Origin: Bacteroides ihuae | Lineage (GTDB): Bacteria; Bacteroidota; Bacteroidia; Bacteroidales; Bacteroidaceae | NCBI RefSeq assembly: GCF_900104585.1 | Contig: NZ_FNVX01000004.1 | Location: 62,001 to 126,000 of the forward strand | Length of the DNA: 64,000 nt | Direction of reading: 5' to 3' | Shown here: in pieces, positions 62,002 to 64,000 of the stretch | How the letters are laid out: every line of letters begins with the position of its first letter | How positions within the stretch are numbered: the stretch's first letter is position 1 | Translations under genes and position numbers: made by a program | Notes under the pieces: model-generated | Told to the model about the DNA's origin: nothing | Databases searched by the model: none | The model's input: only the letters and a program-made list of their open reading frames with translations

Positions 62002-64000
62002 TTACAATGCTTTATAAGTAGTCGCAGGCAAATTGTATTTTTTTAGTCCAATAGTAAGGGTGCAAGGTGCAGATGAAGTTACATACCAACGACCTGCCTT
62101 TTTCTCCACTGTGACATTGGACATAATTTCTGACTCAATGGCAACCTCTCCGGATTTTAGCGTAATGCCATTTGCTAGAAAGTAGACGCAATCTCCATTG
62201 TCACTGACTCCTACTACAGCGTAAGTACCCCGAACAGTGAATTGATCGTAGGTTGCTTCTGCCTTGCTGTCACTCTGTGAAAATAGATAATCTATTCGGC
62301 CATTTTTGCTGGCTACACAGATTCCGACAAAATCTTTAGCTGTAGTCTGGGCATCAAAATAACTAACAGATGCAATGTTCGAAGGTTCATTTTTGCTACT
62401 TGGTTCGAAAATGGAGACAAAAGGGCGGCTCCATGCTTCACCTTTTTGACGGGCAACAAAGGTTAAAGTAGGCTGGTCTTTTATACTATAAGGCATACCA
62501 GGTGCACGATTCAATCCTTCACACATGGGACCAAGCGCTGTAAAAACCTCTCTATTCTTCTCTCCTTTCATCCACAAATTCATTGAGATATCATTACCCT
62601 CAGGCATGTCGATTGTGAAGGTAGCCTTTACATTCTTGTCTGTTACTACACTCTTTTTATCATAGATATAAGAATAGGCATACAAATGCCCACCGGCAAA
62701 GGCTAACTCTTCTGTAGGTTGAAGATTTAGATCACTGCCATCCGCAGCAGTCAGCGTCATGCTTTGTCCTAGATTATGATAAAAATAATCGTGCATTTTA
62801 TCTCCACCCTGTTCTTTCTTGCTTCGGAAAATATCCACATAATAACCTGTTTGTGGCCCGGTAGTCACAATACTCATCAGTCTTGTTTGGTCAGCGCAAC
62901 TTTCCGGTTCACGAAAGCTAACATCACTATAGCTAATGCCTTTATAAAGGCCTTCTTTCTGTTCGGGAGCAGGATAACAAGCGTGCAAATCAAAAGAATG
63001 ATTACTCTTCATTATAGGATAACTTGATATGCCATCTACGCATACCGTGTTATGTGAAGGAAACTGACCATAGTATTCTTGATAATCAAGGCCGGAATAA
63101 AGTGTCAATCCGATGCCGGCATCCGGGCCGAGCACAAAACCTTTACCATAAAGCTCCATTGAAATACCATTGGCATGCATGTGATTACCTTCACTGGCAT
63201 TCTGGGAAATCATTAAACTATGTTGCGGATTCATTCCATTACGCTGTACGAACCAACTTACATTAGGAGCATAGAAAGTAGGAGTCACATAATCTTCTAT
63301 TTTCCCTGCTTGAATCTTTTCATTGAGTTTAAGTGGTTTATCTGAAAAGAAAGAAGCCACATCTACTCGCATATTCTTTGTATTATCTCCCTGTACATCA
63401 GCTTTCGGATTAAAGAGCTTTAGCATTTCAGTAAAACGACGTTCTTGTACTTTCTTTCCATGTAACTGCGCATTAGTAACCATCCGAGCAAAGAAGTCGC
63501 TACGCAAGTAATTAGGATGAGTATCACCAAAGCCACAAATCATTCTGTTTGGAAAAAGATATTGGGGAGTAGCTGCTACAGCCTTTTCAATCACAGGAAT
63601 CTCTTTCACCAGATCAATGCTCCAGTTACGATCTATTAGATTAGCAAAGTTGGCATAATCAGCCACCACGTTACAACTGTATCCGGGACATTCTGCCCAG
63701 ATGCCTGTCTGCTCATCAAAACCATAATTAGCAAGGTGGCTAAGGCTCCATTGTCGGATGGAGGATTGATTGAGTACACAATCCAAATAATACTCACGCC
63801 CTTTATTATCCGCATAAGTGCGATTATCTTCGAGCACAAGCCCAATATCCATAATGAAACGTGCCTGGATAAGGTTCCAATTATTATGTGGCACTCCATT
63901 ATCAATGATATTATCTGCCCATTTTTTTAGTGCCGCAGAATAGACATCCATTTTATCAGCCTTATGAACTTTCAGATAATCATAGAGAAAATCATAGAGC
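62002..64000 (-). CDS. Heparinase II/III-family polysaccharide lyase, cut by right edge
   Basis: The reading frame is open across the right edge (an ATG at 63949-63951 is internal; in-frame codons continue LKVHKADK upstream), so the first part of the gene is missing. About 666 residues are visible. The N-terminal helical part shows WNLIQARFIMDIGLV, SHLANYGFDEQTGIWAECPGYS and an active-site-type region. The heparinase II/III beta domain starts near SWFVQRNGMNPQHSLMISQ, followed by GNHMHANGISMELYGKGFVLGPDAG and FPSHNTVCVDG. Families with this fold (PL12, 15, 17, 21, 33 and others) cut uronic-acid polymers; I cannot tell which one. It is transcribed toward the regulator and has its own terminator. 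Confidence 0.85.
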   Translation of the reverse strand, partial: LYDFLYDYLKVHKADKMDVYSAALKKWADNIIDNGVPHNNWNLIQARFIMDIGLVLEDNRTYADNKGREYYLDCVLNQSSIRQWSLSHLANYGFDEQTGIWAECPGYSCNVVADYANFANLIDRNWSIDLVKEIPVIEKAVAATPQYLFPNRMICGFGDTHPNYLRSDFFARMVTNAQLHGKKVQERRFTEMLKLFNPKADVQGDNTKNMRVDVASFFSDKPLKLNEKIQAGKIEDYVTPTFYAPNVSWFVQRNGMNPQHSLMISQNASEGNHMHANGISMELYGKGFVLGPDAGIGLTLYSGLDYQEYYGQFPSHNTVCVDGISSYPIMKSNHSFDLHACYPAPEQKEGLYKGISYSDVSFREPESCADQTRLMSIVTTGPQTGYYVDIFRSKKEQGGDKMHDYFYHNLGQSMTLTAADGSDLNLQPTEELAFAGGHLYAYSYIYDKKSVVTDKNVKATFTIDMPEGNDISMNLWMKGEKNREVFTALGPMCEGLNRAPGMPYSIKDQPTLTFVARQKGEAWSRPFVSIFEPSSKNEPSNIASVSYFDAQTTAKDFVGICVASKNGRIDYLFSQSDSKAEATYDQFTVRGTYAVVGVSDNGDCVYFLANGITLKSGEVAIESEIMSNVTVEKKAGRWYVTSSAPCTLTIGLKKYNLPATTYKAL

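Overview
This window looks like chromosome from a gut-type Bacteroides or close relative in the Bacteroidales. The base composition is A+T-rich. It carries SusC/SusD pairs, a hybrid two-component system sensor, GH97/GH28/GH88 glycan-degrading enzymes and lipoproteins with Bacteroidetes-style lipoboxes. Many gene starts follow the Bacteroides -7 promoter box TAnnTTTG, and long perfect hairpins separate convergent genes. No rRNA, tRNA or CRISPR array was seen.

Layout. (1) 1-6926: the edge of a carbohydrate locus, with a left-truncated hybrid sensor diverging from a SASA-type esterase and a GH97 enzyme. (2) 6927-10736: a non-coding stretch with two hairpins, a HAD-like protein, a cation efflux protein, a Crp-type regulator, a papain-like lipoprotein and a DUF4878 lipoprotein. 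(3) 10838-18708: a three-gene RND efflux operon flanked by two paralogous AraC regulators; the second is translationally coupled to free-methionine-(R)-sulfoxide reductase. (4) 18770-22453: a 5'-nucleotidase-like protein and an orphan sensor kinase in one operon. (5) 22544-34782: mostly housekeeping genes (Tex, CPBP protease, LRR protein, ABC-F, GrpE, DnaJ, SPOR lipoprotein, SDR, DEAD-box helicase, three small membrane/stress proteins), with a candidate structured RNA downstream of dnaJ. (6) 34878-39778: mannose-6-phosphate isomerase diverging from a galM / sugar permease / galK operon. (7) 39990-41397: a complete IS4-type element with 21-bp inverted repeats and a 9-bp target duplication, sitting inside a palindromic non-coding element. 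(8) 41643 to the right edge: a large polysaccharide utilization locus (PUL) on the minus strand.

The PUL holds a heparinase II/III-type lyase (cut by the edge), a membrane regulator made of propeller repeats plus an AraC domain, an ECF sigma factor, SusC, SusD, an Ig-repeat surface lipoprotein, an alginate-lyase-fold protein, three serine hydrolases or esterases, a GH28-like enzyme, a GH97 enzyme and a GH88 unsaturated-uronidase. Terminators split it into at least five transcription units. The enzyme set fits an acylated, uronic-acid-containing polysaccharide: lyases would cut it, esterases would strip acyl groups, GH88 would remove the unsaturated uronate left by lyase action, and GH28/GH97 would remove other residues. 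The exact substrate cannot be read from sequence alone.

The observations I rate highest are the candidate structured RNA at about 30767-30995, the uronate PUL with its kinase-less membrane regulator and an esterase with a large unassigned C-terminal domain, a GH97 whose usual nucleophile motif is replaced, and the cleanly datable IS insertion.
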